A DNA stretch of 64,000 bases from assembly GCF_018205345.1 (NCBI RefSeq), contig NZ_JADRHM010000003.1, positions 1 through 64,000 of the forward strand, given 5' to 3'. The notes below the pieces were generated by a model, which was not told the origin of the DNA, made no database searches, and saw only the letters and a list, made by a program, of their open reading frames with translations. Of the stretch, positions 9,025 to 17,383 are shown in pieces (the first letter of the stretch is position 1; each line of letters starts with the position of its first letter). The translations under genes were made by a program, and so were the position numbers. The DNA is from Fusobacterium sp. DD2. GTDB lineage: Bacteria > Fusobacteriota > Fusobacteriia > Fusobacteriales > Fusobacteriaceae.

Positions 9025-9035
9025 TGGTAGTACCA
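9025..9035. promoter_or_regulatory. Palindromic operator O3 at the lut-men-fix promoter
   Basis: TGGTAGTACCA is the exact reverse complement of the two operators before lctP. It lies about 20 bases downstream of the -10 box and 26 bases before the lutC start. The identity of all three 11-mers ties the two operons into one regulon. Confidence 0.85.
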
Positions 9036-9061
9036 CTATGAAAAAAGAAAGGAGTTTAAAA

Positions 9062-9613
9062 ATGAGTATTGAGAAAGAAAAACTATATGGGGATTTTAAG
9101 AAAAACTTAGAAGCTGTAAATGGAAGCTGTATCATTACTTCTAAAGCAAATTTAGGAAAAGCTATCGCAGCAGTGTTTACAGAAGAACAAATTGATTCTA
9201 CTTGTATGTTGGAATCTCCTATGTTGAAAGATGCAAAAGTTGTTTCTGCCCTTGAAGATGCAGGAATTACTGTACATTTGGATCACATTCGTCTTCATGC
9301 TGAAACTGATAAAGGAGGAATAACTGAAGCAGACCATGGTATTGCAGAACTTGGTACCATTGTTCAAGAAAGTGATGATGTTGATGGTAGAATGATTGCC
9401 ACAATGTCTGAAACTTATATTGGAATTATAAAAGGTTCTAAAATAGTACCTACTTATGATGATATGTTTGATATATTAAGTGCAATGCCTGAAATACCTA
9501 ATTTCGTAGGATTTGTAACAGGACCTAGCCGTACTGCTGACATTGAGTGTGTTGGAACTGTTGGAGTACATGGACCTATAAAAGTTTATATCATCATTGT
9601 TGAAGATGAATAG
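9062..9613 (+). CDS. lutC: LutC-like LUD-domain protein
   Basis: This is the small LUD-domain subunit of the LutABC/LldEFG L-lactate dehydrogenase complex. The family C-terminal signature is clear: GPSRTADIE followed by GVHGP. I chose the ATG at residue M of MSIEKEK because AGGAG sits 7 bases before it. An in-frame ATG 24 bases upstream lacks a ribosome site and lies against the operator. Length from this start is 183, slightly short for LutC but typical of the minimal LUD form. It is the first gene of an operon continuing with the LutB-LutA fusion, quinone-synthesis genes and fixCX. The role in lactate oxidation is inferred from family and context. Confidence 0.88.
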   Translation: MSIEKEKLYGDFKKNLEAVNGSCIITSKANLGKAIAAVFTEEQIDSTCMLESPMLKDAKVVSALEDAGITVHLDHIRLHAETDKGGITEADHGIAELGTIVQESDDVDGRMIATMSETYIGIIKGSKIVPTYDDMFDILSAMPEIPNFVGFVTGPSRTADIECVGTVGVHGPIKVYIIIVEDE

Positions 9614-9652
9614 AAGAGAATATAATTAAAATCAATTTGAAAGGAGAACAAC

Positions 9653-11809
9653 ATGTCAAAGGAAGATTTAAAAAAAGAGATACGTTGCGCATTGGATAAC
9701 GCAACACTTGGAAAAACTCTTGGAAATTTTTGTAAATCATATCCAGATAGAAGAAAAAAATCATACGAAGGTATGGATTTTGAAAATACCCGTAAAAAAA
9801 TTGCAGAAGTTAAATCTTATGCAGCTGACCACATTGATGAAATGATTGAATCTTTCACTAAAAATTGTGAAGGAAGAGGAGGTCATGTTTTCCATGCTAA
9901 AAGTACCGATGAAGCAATGGAATGGATTAGAAACCTTGTAAAAGAAAAAGGTGTTAAATCTATTGTAAAATCTAAATCAATGGCATCTGAAGAGATCCAT
10001 ATGAACCAGATACTTGGTGGAGATGGAGTAAATGTACAGGAAACTGACCTTGGAGAATTTATTATTGCTCTTGAAGGAAATACTCCAGTACATATGGTTA
10101 TGCCTGCTCTTCACTTAAATAAAGAACAAGTTGCAGAACTATTTACTGATTATACTAAAACTAAAAATGAACCAATTATCTCTGAAGAGGTAAAAACTGC
10201 CCGTAGAGTTATGAGAGATAAATTCACTCATGCAGATATGGCTGTATCAGGTGCCAACGTTGCAGTTGCTGATACAGGTACTGTATTTACAATGACAAAT
10301 GAAGGAAATGGACGTATGGTAGGAACTCTTCCTCCAATCCATCTATATGTTTTTGGTATTGAGAAATTTGTTAAATCTTTCTCTGATGCAAGACATATTT
10401 TTAAAGTACTTCCTCGTAATGGTACAGCTCAAAGAATCACTTCTTACCTTTCTATGTACACAGGAGCTACTGAAGTTACAATAAATAAAGATACTGACGA
10501 AAAAGCTAAAAAAGAATTCTACTGTGTTATCCTGGATGATCCTGGACGTCGTGAAATTTTAGCAGAACCAGATTTCCGTCAAATCTTTGATTGTATCAGA
10601 TGTGGTGCTTGTCTTGACGTTTGCCCAGCATTTGCACTAGTTGGAGGACACGTTTACGGTTCTAAAGTATATACTGGAGGAATCGGAACTATGCTTACTC
10701 ACTTCCTAGTTTCTGAAGAACGTGCATCAGAAATTCAAAATATCTGTCTTCAATGTGGAAGATGTAACGAAGTTTGTGGAGGAAAATTAAAAATCTCTGA
10801 CATGATTATGAAACTTAGAGAAAAACAGATGAAAGAAAATCCAGATGCAGTTAAGAAATTTGCATTAGATGCTGTAACAGACAGAAAACTTTTCCACTCA
10901 ATGTTACGTATAGCATCAGTTGCTCAAGGAATATTTACTAAAGGACAACCTATGATAAGACATCTTCCTATGTTCCTATCTGGACTTACTAAAGGAAGAA
11001 GTTTCCCAGCTATTGCTCAAGTACCTTTAAGAGATATTTTCCACACTATACCTCAAGATGTAAAAAATCCTAAAGGAACAATAGCTCTATTTGCAGGATG
11101 TCTACTTGATTTCGTTTATGTTGACCTTGCAAAAGCTGTAATAGCTAACTTAAACTCTATTGGATATAAAGTTGAAATGCCTCTAGGACAAGCTTGTTGC
11201 GGATGTCCAGCTACAAGTATGGGAGACACTGAAAATGCTATTAAAGAAGCTGAAATAAATATTGAAGGAATGGAAGCTGAAAAATACGACTATGTTGTAA
11301 CTGCATGTCCTTCATGTACTCACCAACTACGTCTATATCCTACATTCTTTGAAGAGGGAACAGAAATGCACAAAAGAGCAAAAGAACTTGCTGACAAAAC
11401 TTTTGACTTCTCTAAACTTTTCTATGACCTTGGTGGTGTAGCAGATGTAGGAGATGGAAAACCTGTAAAAGTTACTTATCACGACTCATGTCACCTAAAG
11501 AGAACTTTAGGAGTAAGTAAGGAACAAAGAGAACTTTTAAAACATACAAAAGGTGTTGAATTCGTTGAAATGAACGATTGCGACAACTGTTGTGGATTTG
11601 GTGGAGCATACAGTGTTCTTTATCCTGAAATTTCAGCAGAAATTTTAGAAAATAAAATTAAGAATATTAAAGACTCTGGTGCGGAAGTTGTAGCTTTAGA
11701 CTGTCCAGGATGTCTAATGCAAATCAAAGGTGGATTAGATGCAAGAGACAGTAAAATCAAAGTTAAACATACAGCACAAATTATTGCAGAGAAAAGGGGA
11801 TTAATTTAG
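9653..11809 (+). CDS. Fused LutB-LutA iron-sulfur L-lactate dehydrogenase subunit
   Basis: This 718-residue protein joins two normally separate Lut subunits. The N-terminal ~290 residues are a LUD domain. Two 4Fe-4S motifs follow: C314, C317, C320, C324 (CIRCGACLDVCP) and C365, C368, C371, C375. The C-terminal third is a LutA-like pair of cysteine-rich CCG domains: FAGC near 483, CCGCP near 514, CPSC near 552, HDSCH near 610, CDNCCGFGG near 643 and CPGC near 684. It should oxidise L-lactate to pyruvate and hand electrons to a membrane or quinone acceptor. The genes that follow make and use a quinone, which supports that route. Confidence 0.9.
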   Translation: MSKEDLKKEIRCALDNATLGKTLGNFCKSYPDRRKKSYEGMDFENTRKKIAEVKSYAADHIDEMIESFTKNCEGRGGHVFHAKSTDEAMEWIRNLVKEKGVKSIVKSKSMASEEIHMNQILGGDGVNVQETDLGEFIIALEGNTPVHMVMPALHLNKEQVAELFTDYTKTKNEPIISEEVKTARRVMRDKFTHADMAVSGANVAVADTGTVFTMTNEGNGRMVGTLPPIHLYVFGIEKFVKSFSDARHIFKVLPRNGTAQRITSYLSMYTGATEVTINKDTDEKAKKEFYCVILDDPGRREILAEPDFRQIFDCIRCGACLDVCPAFALVGGHVYGSKVYTGGIGTMLTHFLVSEERASEIQNICLQCGRCNEVCGGKLKISDMIMKLREKQMKENPDAVKKFALDAVTDRKLFHSMLRIASVAQGIFTKGQPMIRHLPMFLSGLTKGRSFPAIAQVPLRDIFHTIPQDVKNPKGTIALFAGCLLDFVYVDLAKAVIANLNSIGYKVEMPLGQACCGCPATSMGDTENAIKEAEINIEGMEAEKYDYVVTACPSCTHQLRLYPTFFEEGTEMHKRAKELADKTFDFSKLFYDLGGVADVGDGKPVKVTYHDSCHLKRTLGVSKEQRELLKHTKGVEFVEMNDCDNCCGFGGAYSVLYPEISAEILENKIKNIKDSGAEVVALDCPGCLMQIKGGLDARDSKIKVKHTAQIIAEKRGLI

Positions 11810-11812
11810 TTT

Positions 11813-12784
11813 ATGGAATCAATATGTAACAAATGGATAAAACAAGTCAAACACTATATGCAGGTTATTGGTGCTCACTCAATGCAAGGAACTGAGGTAG
11901 GAAATATCTTAGATGAATCTCTCAATCTTTCAGGAAAAATGATTAGAGCTAAGCTATTACTACTTTGTGCTTTATTAGGACCAAACTGGGAAGAAAAAAG
12001 AGAAACTCTATGCAAACTGGCAGCTATGGTTGAACTTACACATCTTGCATCTCTAATTCATGATGATATTGTAGATGATTCACCATACAGAAGAGGACAG
12101 GAATCTATACAAAAAAAATATGGAAGAAATGCCGCTGTTTATGCTGGAGATTTTATTATGGCCAGAATTTATTACTATGAAGCAGTGGAGCATTTAAATG
12201 ACTCAGCAGCTCTTTTATCCAAAGCAGTTGAAGCAATGTGTGCAGGGGAGATTGGACAGGGAATATGCCGTTATATGGAAGATATCACTCCTGAAAGATA
12301 CTTCAAAAATATCGAGGGAAAAACTGCAGCACTATTTGAAACTGCCTGTTACATAGGTGCAAAAGAAGCTGGTTGTACAGATGAGCTTATTGAAAGATTG
12401 GCTCTTTTCGGAAAAAATATAGGTTTTATGTTTCAAATAAAAGATGATATCTTGGATTTTACCTCAACCTTTCACTCAACAGGTAAAGAGATACATCAAG
12501 ACTTTCAAAATGGAATATATACTTTTCCAGTGATTATGACAATGAAAAATCCACAAGGAAAAGATATATTATTGCCAATTATGAAGGCTAATAAAACTAG
12601 AGACCTATCTCAAGAAGAGATTTCAAAAGCTGTAAATTGTGTAATGGACTTTGGTGGAATCAAAGAAAGTTATAAAAAAATACAGGAACTTTCTGAAATC
12701 AATAAAAATTTAATAAAAGATTTGGATAACAACAGTGAGATAACTGCTCTATTTTCTCTACTTATGAAAGCATTGGAGGAATAA
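11813..12784 (+). CDS. Polyprenyl diphosphate synthase (quinone side-chain type)
   Basis: This trans-isoprenyl diphosphate synthase makes the long prenyl chain of a quinone. Both aspartate motifs are intact: LIHDDIVDDSPYRRG (first, DDxxD) and KDDILDFTS (second, DDxxD). The 323-residue length matches heptaprenyl/octaprenyl synthases. It starts 3 bases after the LutB-LutA stop. Position directly before the MenA-like gene indicates its product feeds quinone assembly rather than general isoprenoid synthesis. Chain length cannot be read with certainty. Confidence 0.9.
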   Translation: MESICNKWIKQVKHYMQVIGAHSMQGTEVGNILDESLNLSGKMIRAKLLLLCALLGPNWEEKRETLCKLAAMVELTHLASLIHDDIVDDSPYRRGQESIQKKYGRNAAVYAGDFIMARIYYYEAVEHLNDSAALLSKAVEAMCAGEIGQGICRYMEDITPERYFKNIEGKTAALFETACYIGAKEAGCTDELIERLALFGKNIGFMFQIKDDILDFTSTFHSTGKEIHQDFQNGIYTFPVIMTMKNPQGKDILLPIMKANKTRDLSQEEISKAVNCVMDFGGIKESYKKIQELSEINKNLIKDLDNNSEITALFSLLMKALEE

Positions 12785-12786
12785 AA

Positions 12787-13710
12787 ATGAGCTCTTATAC
12801 AAAACTTACGCCAAAATTGGCTCTTCAACTGGCAGCCCCACATACCTGGGTTGCATCAGCTATCCCTGCGATTTTTGGAATAATTTTCTGCAAATTGTAT
12901 GGATACAATCTTACCTCTATACAGAGCCTATTTTTACTGATAGCCTGTATCCTGATGCAATCATCAGTTAATACTTTCAACGATTATGTTGATTTTATAA
13001 AGGGAACTGACAGTGTAGAAGACAATGTAGAAGTAAGTGATGCAGTTCTTATTTATAATCCAGTAAATCCAAAACATGTACTTATTCTTGGAATAATATA
13101 TCTTATACTTGGTTGTGGCTTAGGAAGTATAGCATGTATTGGAAAAGGAGCTCTTCCTTTAATGATTGGGATAATTGGTGCCATAATAGTAATCTTGTAT
13201 TCTGGTGGACCAGTTGCTATATCATACCTTCCAATAGGAGAGTTTGTATCTGGATTTGTAATGGGAATACTTATTCCTTTGGGAATAGGTGCAGCAGCTG
13301 ATGGAAAATTTCATAGTGAATTTTTTCTCTATGCTCTGCCTCTTTTTTTAGGAATAGGGCTCATAATGATGACAAATAATGGATGTGATATTGAAAAAGA
13401 TAGAGAAGCAGGTCGCTTTACCTTAGCTGTAGCTCTTGGAAGAGAATCTATTAAAAAATTATATTACATATCAATTATTACGTGGTTATCTCTTATAGTT
13501 GTCCTGTCATTTATACAATTTAAAATTTTCGGTGCAATTATAATTGTTTTTCTTCTTTTGGGATTTAAACCATTTTTATTCCTTTTAAACTCCAGGTTAC
13601 TCCCACAAGATAGAATTAAACAGATGAAAATGATTGTTTTAGCCAATATAGTTGGAAATGGAAGCTATATACTGGTAATACTTATAAATTTATGCTTAGG
13701 TGATTTTTAA
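12787..13710 (+). CDS. menA: UbiA-family prenyltransferase, MenA-like
   Basis: This polytopic membrane enzyme attaches the prenyl chain to an aromatic acceptor, most likely 1,4-dihydroxy-2-naphthoate (DHNA), giving demethylmenaquinone. The first Mg-diphosphate motif is NTFNDYVDFIKG (NDxxD) and the second is NGCDIEKDREAGR. About eight hydrophobic segments span the 307 residues. It is flanked by a polyprenyl diphosphate synthase gene and a MenG/UbiE gene, which makes MenA the best reading. A different UbiA substrate is possible because no other men genes are in the window. Confidence 0.85.
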   Translation: MSSYTKLTPKLALQLAAPHTWVASAIPAIFGIIFCKLYGYNLTSIQSLFLLIACILMQSSVNTFNDYVDFIKGTDSVEDNVEVSDAVLIYNPVNPKHVLILGIIYLILGCGLGSIACIGKGALPLMIGIIGAIIVILYSGGPVAISYLPIGEFVSGFVMGILIPLGIGAAADGKFHSEFFLYALPLFLGIGLIMMTNNGCDIEKDREAGRFTLAVALGRESIKKLYYISIITWLSLIVVLSFIQFKIFGAIIIVFLLLGFKPFLFLLNSRLLPQDRIKQMKMIVLANIVGNGSYILVILINLCLGDF

Positions 13711-13711
13711 T

Positions 13712-14410
13712 ATGAATAAAAAGTTAAAATCAAAATATGTATATGAAGTTTTTCAAAATATTTCCACTAAATATGACAGTGCTAACAATCGCATCAGTTT
13801 GGGGTTACAGAAACAATGGAAAAATTTTCTTGTAAAACAGATTTCAGATACAATTCCTGCAGAAGGTTCACTTATGGATATCTGCTGTGGTACTGGTGAT
13901 ATTACTATCTGGTGCGCCCAAAAAAGAAAAGATATCAAAGTTACTGGTATGGATTTTTCTCCTGCAATGCTTAAAGTAGCTAAGGAGAAAAGTGGTCAAA
14001 TGGATAATATCTGCTGGATAGAAGGAGATGCACTCTCACTACCATTTCCAGACAATAGTTTTTCAGCAGCATGTATCTCATTTGGTCTTAGAAATACTTC
14101 AGATTATGAAAAAGTAATTGCAGAAATGAAAAGAGTTATAAAAGAAAATGGCACTATCTACTGCCTTGATTCTTTTGTACCAGATAATAAACTTATTCAA
14201 CCTTTTTATAAAATTTATTTTAAATACTTTATGCCACTCCTGGGGGGTGGAAAGACAAATTACAAAGAATATCTTTGGTTATATAAATCAACACATGATT
14301 TCCTTCGAAAAGATGAACTGATTTCTCTTTATGAAAAAGTCGGTTTGAAAGATATCAAATTCAAAAGCAAAATGTTTGGAGCATGTGTACTAGTTCAAGG
14401 AAAAAAGTAG
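13712..14410 (+). CDS. menG: MenG/UbiE-type quinone C-methyltransferase
   Basis: This SAM-dependent methyltransferase of the UbiE/COQ5 family methylates demethylmenaquinone to menaquinone. Motif I reads DICCGTGD, followed by GMDFSPAML, then GDALSLPFPDNSF and the family motif FGLRNTSDY. I prefer the ATG giving MNKKLKSKY, 1 base after the menA stop, over an upstream in-frame GTG inside menA; AGGTGA lies a suitable distance before it. Around 232 residues is normal. It is the last biosynthetic gene before fixC. Confidence 0.88.
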   Translation: MNKKLKSKYVYEVFQNISTKYDSANNRISLGLQKQWKNFLVKQISDTIPAEGSLMDICCGTGDITIWCAQKRKDIKVTGMDFSPAMLKVAKEKSGQMDNICWIEGDALSLPFPDNSFSAACISFGLRNTSDYEKVIAEMKRVIKENGTIYCLDSFVPDNKLIQPFYKIYFKYFMPLLGGGKTNYKEYLWLYKSTHDFLRKDELISLYEKVGLKDIKFKSKMFGACVLVQGKK

Positions 14411-14431
14411 AAAATTATAGGAGGAAAAGAA

Positions 14432-15724
14432 ATGAGCGACGAAAAATTTGATGCCATAATCGTAGGTGGCGGTTTAGCAGGTTGTTCAGCAGCTATTGTT
14501 CTTGCTAATGCAGGACTTGCAGTTCTCTTAGTTGAAAGAGGAGATTTCTGTGGAGCAAAAAATATGACTGGTGGACGACTATATGGTCATAGTCTTGAAA
14601 AAATTATTCCTGATTTTGCAAAAGAAGCTCCAATTGAAAGAAGAATTACTAAAGAAAAAGTTTCTCTAATGAGTAAAGATGGTTCTCTTGATATTGGATT
14701 TGGTTCAAAAAAATTAAGTTCTACAAAAGAAAATGCTTCTTATACAGTTTTAAGAGCCCAATTTGACCAATGGTTAGCTCAAAAAGCTGAAGAAGCTGGA
14801 GCTGAAATAATTCCAGGAATCCTTGTTGACGAACTTATCGTTGAAGATGGAAAAGTAGTTGGAATATATGCAACTGGAGAAGAACTTTACGCTGATGTAG
14901 TAGTTCTTGCAGATGGTGTAAACTCTCTACTTGCTCAAAGTTTAGGAATGAAAAAAGAATTAGAACCTCATCAAGTTGCAGTTGGTGCAAAAGAGGTTAT
15001 CAGATTAGGTGAAGATGTAATAAATCAACGTTTTGGAATAAGAAATGATGAAGGTGTATCTTGGCTTTCTTGTGGAGATCCTACAATAGGAGGATTTGGT
15101 GGAGGACTTCTATATACTAATAAAGACAGTGTATCTATTGGTATAGTTGCTACTCTAAGTGATATTGACCACAGTGGTCTTTCTATCAATCAACTTCTTG
15201 ATAGATTTAAAGAACATCCATCAATAGCTCCATATATTGAAGGTGGAACTCCAATTGAATACTCTGGACACTTAGTTCCTGAAGAAGGAATCCACATGGT
15301 TCCTGAATTATATAGAGATGGAGTACTTGTAACTGGAGACGCTGCAGGTTTCTGTATCAACCTTGGATTTACAGTAAGAGGAATGGATTTTGCCATTGAA
15401 TCTGGACGTTTAGCTGCAGAAACAATTATTAAAGCTCATGAAATTGGAGACTTTAGTGCAGAAACTCTATCTGCTTATGAAAAAGCTCTTCGTCATAGCT
15501 TCGTATTTGAAGATATGGAACAATATAAAGGATTCCCTACTCTATTAGGACAAAGAGAGATATTTGAAGATTTACCAGAAATGGCTAATGATATTGCAGC
15601 AAAAGCATTTACAGTAGATGGAAACCCACAAAACTTACTAATGTATATAATTCAATCTATTGCACAACATACAACTGCTGCCAAACTTTCTAATTTTGTG
15701 ACTAAAGTATTGGAGGCGTTTTAA
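14432..15724 (+). CDS. fixC: FixC-type electron-transfer flavoprotein:quinone oxidoreductase
   Basis: This FAD-dependent, membrane-associated oxidoreductase of the EtfQO/FixC family moves electrons between EtfAB and a quinone. The N-terminal dinucleotide motif is VGGGLAGCSAA, followed by the typical GAKNMTGGRLYG; a second FAD motif GDAAGFCINLGFTVRGMD lies near 310-330. Length 430 matches FixC. With the FixX ferredoxin encoded next it forms the two-subunit equivalent of EtfQO. The matching EtfAB could be the one in the operator-linked divergent operon. Direction of electron flow (into or out of quinone) is not shown by sequence. Confidence 0.92.
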   Translation: MSDEKFDAIIVGGGLAGCSAAIVLANAGLAVLLVERGDFCGAKNMTGGRLYGHSLEKIIPDFAKEAPIERRITKEKVSLMSKDGSLDIGFGSKKLSSTKENASYTVLRAQFDQWLAQKAEEAGAEIIPGILVDELIVEDGKVVGIYATGEELYADVVVLADGVNSLLAQSLGMKKELEPHQVAVGAKEVIRLGEDVINQRFGIRNDEGVSWLSCGDPTIGGFGGGLLYTNKDSVSIGIVATLSDIDHSGLSINQLLDRFKEHPSIAPYIEGGTPIEYSGHLVPEEGIHMVPELYRDGVLVTGDAAGFCINLGFTVRGMDFAIESGRLAAETIIKAHEIGDFSAETLSAYEKALRHSFVFEDMEQYKGFPTLLGQREIFEDLPEMANDIAAKAFTVDGNPQNLLMYIIQSIAQHTTAAKLSNFVTKVLEAF

Positions 15725-15726
15725 CT

Positions 15727-16011
15727 ATGAAAAAAATGACAATAGAAGATAAACTAGGATTAAATATATTTCACGTTGACGAAGAAAATTCTCATATTGA
15801 AATAGATAAAGATTACGCAGATGAAAAAGAGATTAAAAAACTTCTTATGGCATGTCCTGCTGAGTGTTACAAATACACTGATGGAAAATTAAGTTTCAGC
15901 CATTTAGGATGCTTAGAATGTGGAACTTGCAGAGTTTTATCTCTTGGAAAAGTTGTTAAAAAATGGAAATATCCTATTGGAGAAGTTGGAGTAACTTACA
16001 GACAAGGATAA
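15727..16011 (+). CDS. fixX: FixX ferredoxin-like protein
   Basis: This small 4Fe-4S protein is the partner of FixC. The four expected cluster cysteines are visible: one within CPAECYK and three in GCLECGTC. The family ending W-x-YP-x-G-x-x-GVTYRQG is present, and 94 residues is normal. It begins 2 bases after the fixC stop, ends the lut-men-fix operon, and is followed by a strong terminator. Confidence 0.93.
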   Translation: MKKMTIEDKLGLNIFHVDEENSHIEIDKDYADEKEIKKLLMACPAECYKYTDGKLSFSHLGCLECGTCRVLSLGKVVKKWKYPIGEVGVTYRQG

Positions 16012-16050
16012 TTATTATCGCCCATATTTCACTCTATGAATATATATAAA

Positions 16051-16089
16051 AAAAAGAGTATCGTTTTTCTTCTTTACGATACTCTTTTT
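16051..16089. terminator. Bidirectional intrinsic terminator between fixX and the GntR gene
   Basis: The repeat AAAAAGAGTATCGT / ACGATACTCTTTTT forms a 14-bp perfect stem with an 11-base loop, ending in T on either strand. It serves fixX on the plus strand and the converging regulator gene on the minus strand. Confidence 0.9.
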
Positions 16090-16097
16090 CCATTTTA

Positions 16098-16772
16098 TTA
16101 TGAATCCTGATATTTAATAATATAATTAAAGTGAAGATGAAGTCCTTTAAGACTTTTCTCAGTATCTCCCTCTATTAGTCCCTCTATAATCTGTCTGTGG
16201 ACATTTTGCAGATGCTTTTCACTTTTCATTCCAACAATAATTCTTCCTCTTAATTTTGGAATATACATACTGATAATTTTAGTTAAAGCACTATAGTTGC
16301 ATATCATATAATCATTTCCTGTTGCTTCAATAAGAAGATAGTGAATAGCCTTGTCATGCAACGCTCCTTCATCTTCATCAGTACAATCTTCCAGTGCTTC
16401 AAGATGATACAAAAGACCTTCCTTTATTTCTTCAGGAAGTTTACCAGAAATAATATTCACAGCCTGCCATTCCAATGCATATCTGAACTCAGTAATCTGT
16501 TTATCATTCATTCCACGCATTATATACATAAAACTCATAATCTCAGTTATTGTATCTTCAAATTTTGCAGAAACATAGTTTCCTGACCCATGCTGACTTG
16601 ATATTATCCCCACATTATCCAGAACTTTTAAACCCTCTCTTACTGAATTACGGCTTATTCCCAATATTTTAGCCAAATCCCTTTCTGACGGAATCTTATC
16701 TCCAATCTCCAATTCCTTGTTATAAATCTTATCCCAGATAAATTCACTTACTTTCGTATGTGATTTTTGCAT
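16098..16772 (-). CDS. FadR-type GntR transcription regulator, LldR-like
   Basis: This is a 224-residue DNA-binding regulator. The N-terminal winged helix shows the GntR pattern IPSERDLAKILGISRNSVRE; the C-terminal FCD all-helical domain binds a small acid in relatives such as LldR. I chose the ATG 3 bases after an in-frame TTG because AGAGGTG is well placed for it. It converges on the end of the lut-men-fix operon. TGGT-N3-ACCA palindromes, the operator form of this family, occur at both lactate promoters, so it is the likely lactate-responsive regulator. No copy is seen before its own gene. Confidence 0.88.
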   Translation of the reverse strand: MQKSHTKVSEFIWDKIYNKELEIGDKIPSERDLAKILGISRNSVREGLKVLDNVGIISSQHGSGNYVSAKFEDTITEIMSFMYIMRGMNDKQITEFRYALEWQAVNIISGKLPEEIKEGLLYHLEALEDCTDEDEGALHDKAIHYLLIEATGNDYMICNYSALTKIISMYIPKLRGRIIVGMKSEKHLQNVHRQIIEGLIEGDTEKSLKGLHLHFNYIIKYQDS

Positions 16773-16810
16773 CAATTGTCACCTCTTAGTTTCTAGAAAA
16801 ATTCAGCTTT

Positions 16811-17362
16811 TTAAAACTGAACTTTTGGAGCAACTTTTGCTGATTCCTCAACTTTAAACAGTGGCTCCTCTTTAAAATTAAACATTCCAGCAATAATATT
16901 TCCTGGAATCATTTTTATTGCCTGGTTGTATGCTGTTACAGTATCATTATAAAATTGTCTTGCATAACCTATCTTGTCTTCAACATCTTTTAATTGTCTT
17001 TGTAAATCCATAAAATTCTCATTAGCTTTTAATTCAGGATAGCTTTCAGATACCATCATAAGTCTACTTAATACTGAACTTAACTCTCCACTTGCTTTTA
17101 TTTTTTCATCAACTGTTCCAGCAGTAGTATAACGAGTTCTGGCAGATATCACTTTTTCAAGAGTATCTTTCTCATGAGTTGCGTATCCTTTTACAGTTTC
17201 AACAAGATTTGGAATTAGATCAAATCTTTTTTGAAGTTGAACATCTATCTGACTCCATGAATTTTTTACTCTTTCATGAAGTTTAACAAATTTATTTTGA
17301 TAACCTATCACAGTTAATATAAGTATTGCTATTATAGCAATAATAATTATTAAAAATACCAT
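16811..17362 (-). CDS. lemA: LemA family protein
   Basis: This 183-residue LemA protein has one N-terminal membrane anchor (about residues 2-22) followed by a helical domain with the family hallmark VKNSWSQIDVQLQKRFDLIP. The C-terminal half holds the conserved QRQLKDVEDKIGYARQFYND-type helix. Function in bacteria is not settled. It is encoded 21 bases after a DUF2207 membrane protein gene, a pairing seen in many genomes, which suggests a joint envelope complex. The GntR gene follows 38 bases downstream on the same strand. Confidence 0.92.
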   Translation of the reverse strand: MVFLIIIIAIIAILILTVIGYQNKFVKLHERVKNSWSQIDVQLQKRFDLIPNLVETVKGYATHEKDTLEKVISARTRYTTAGTVDEKIKASGELSSVLSRLMMVSESYPELKANENFMDLQRQLKDVEDKIGYARQFYNDTVTAYNQAIKMIPGNIIAGMFNFKEEPLFKVEESAKVAPKVQF

Positions 17363-17383
17363 AATCTATTCCTCCCTGATGTT

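Noticed and set aside
9038-9061. Upstream ATG as the lutC start
   Set aside because: It has no ribosome site and lies 2 bases after the operator, whereas the next in-frame ATG has AGGAG at a 7-base spacing.
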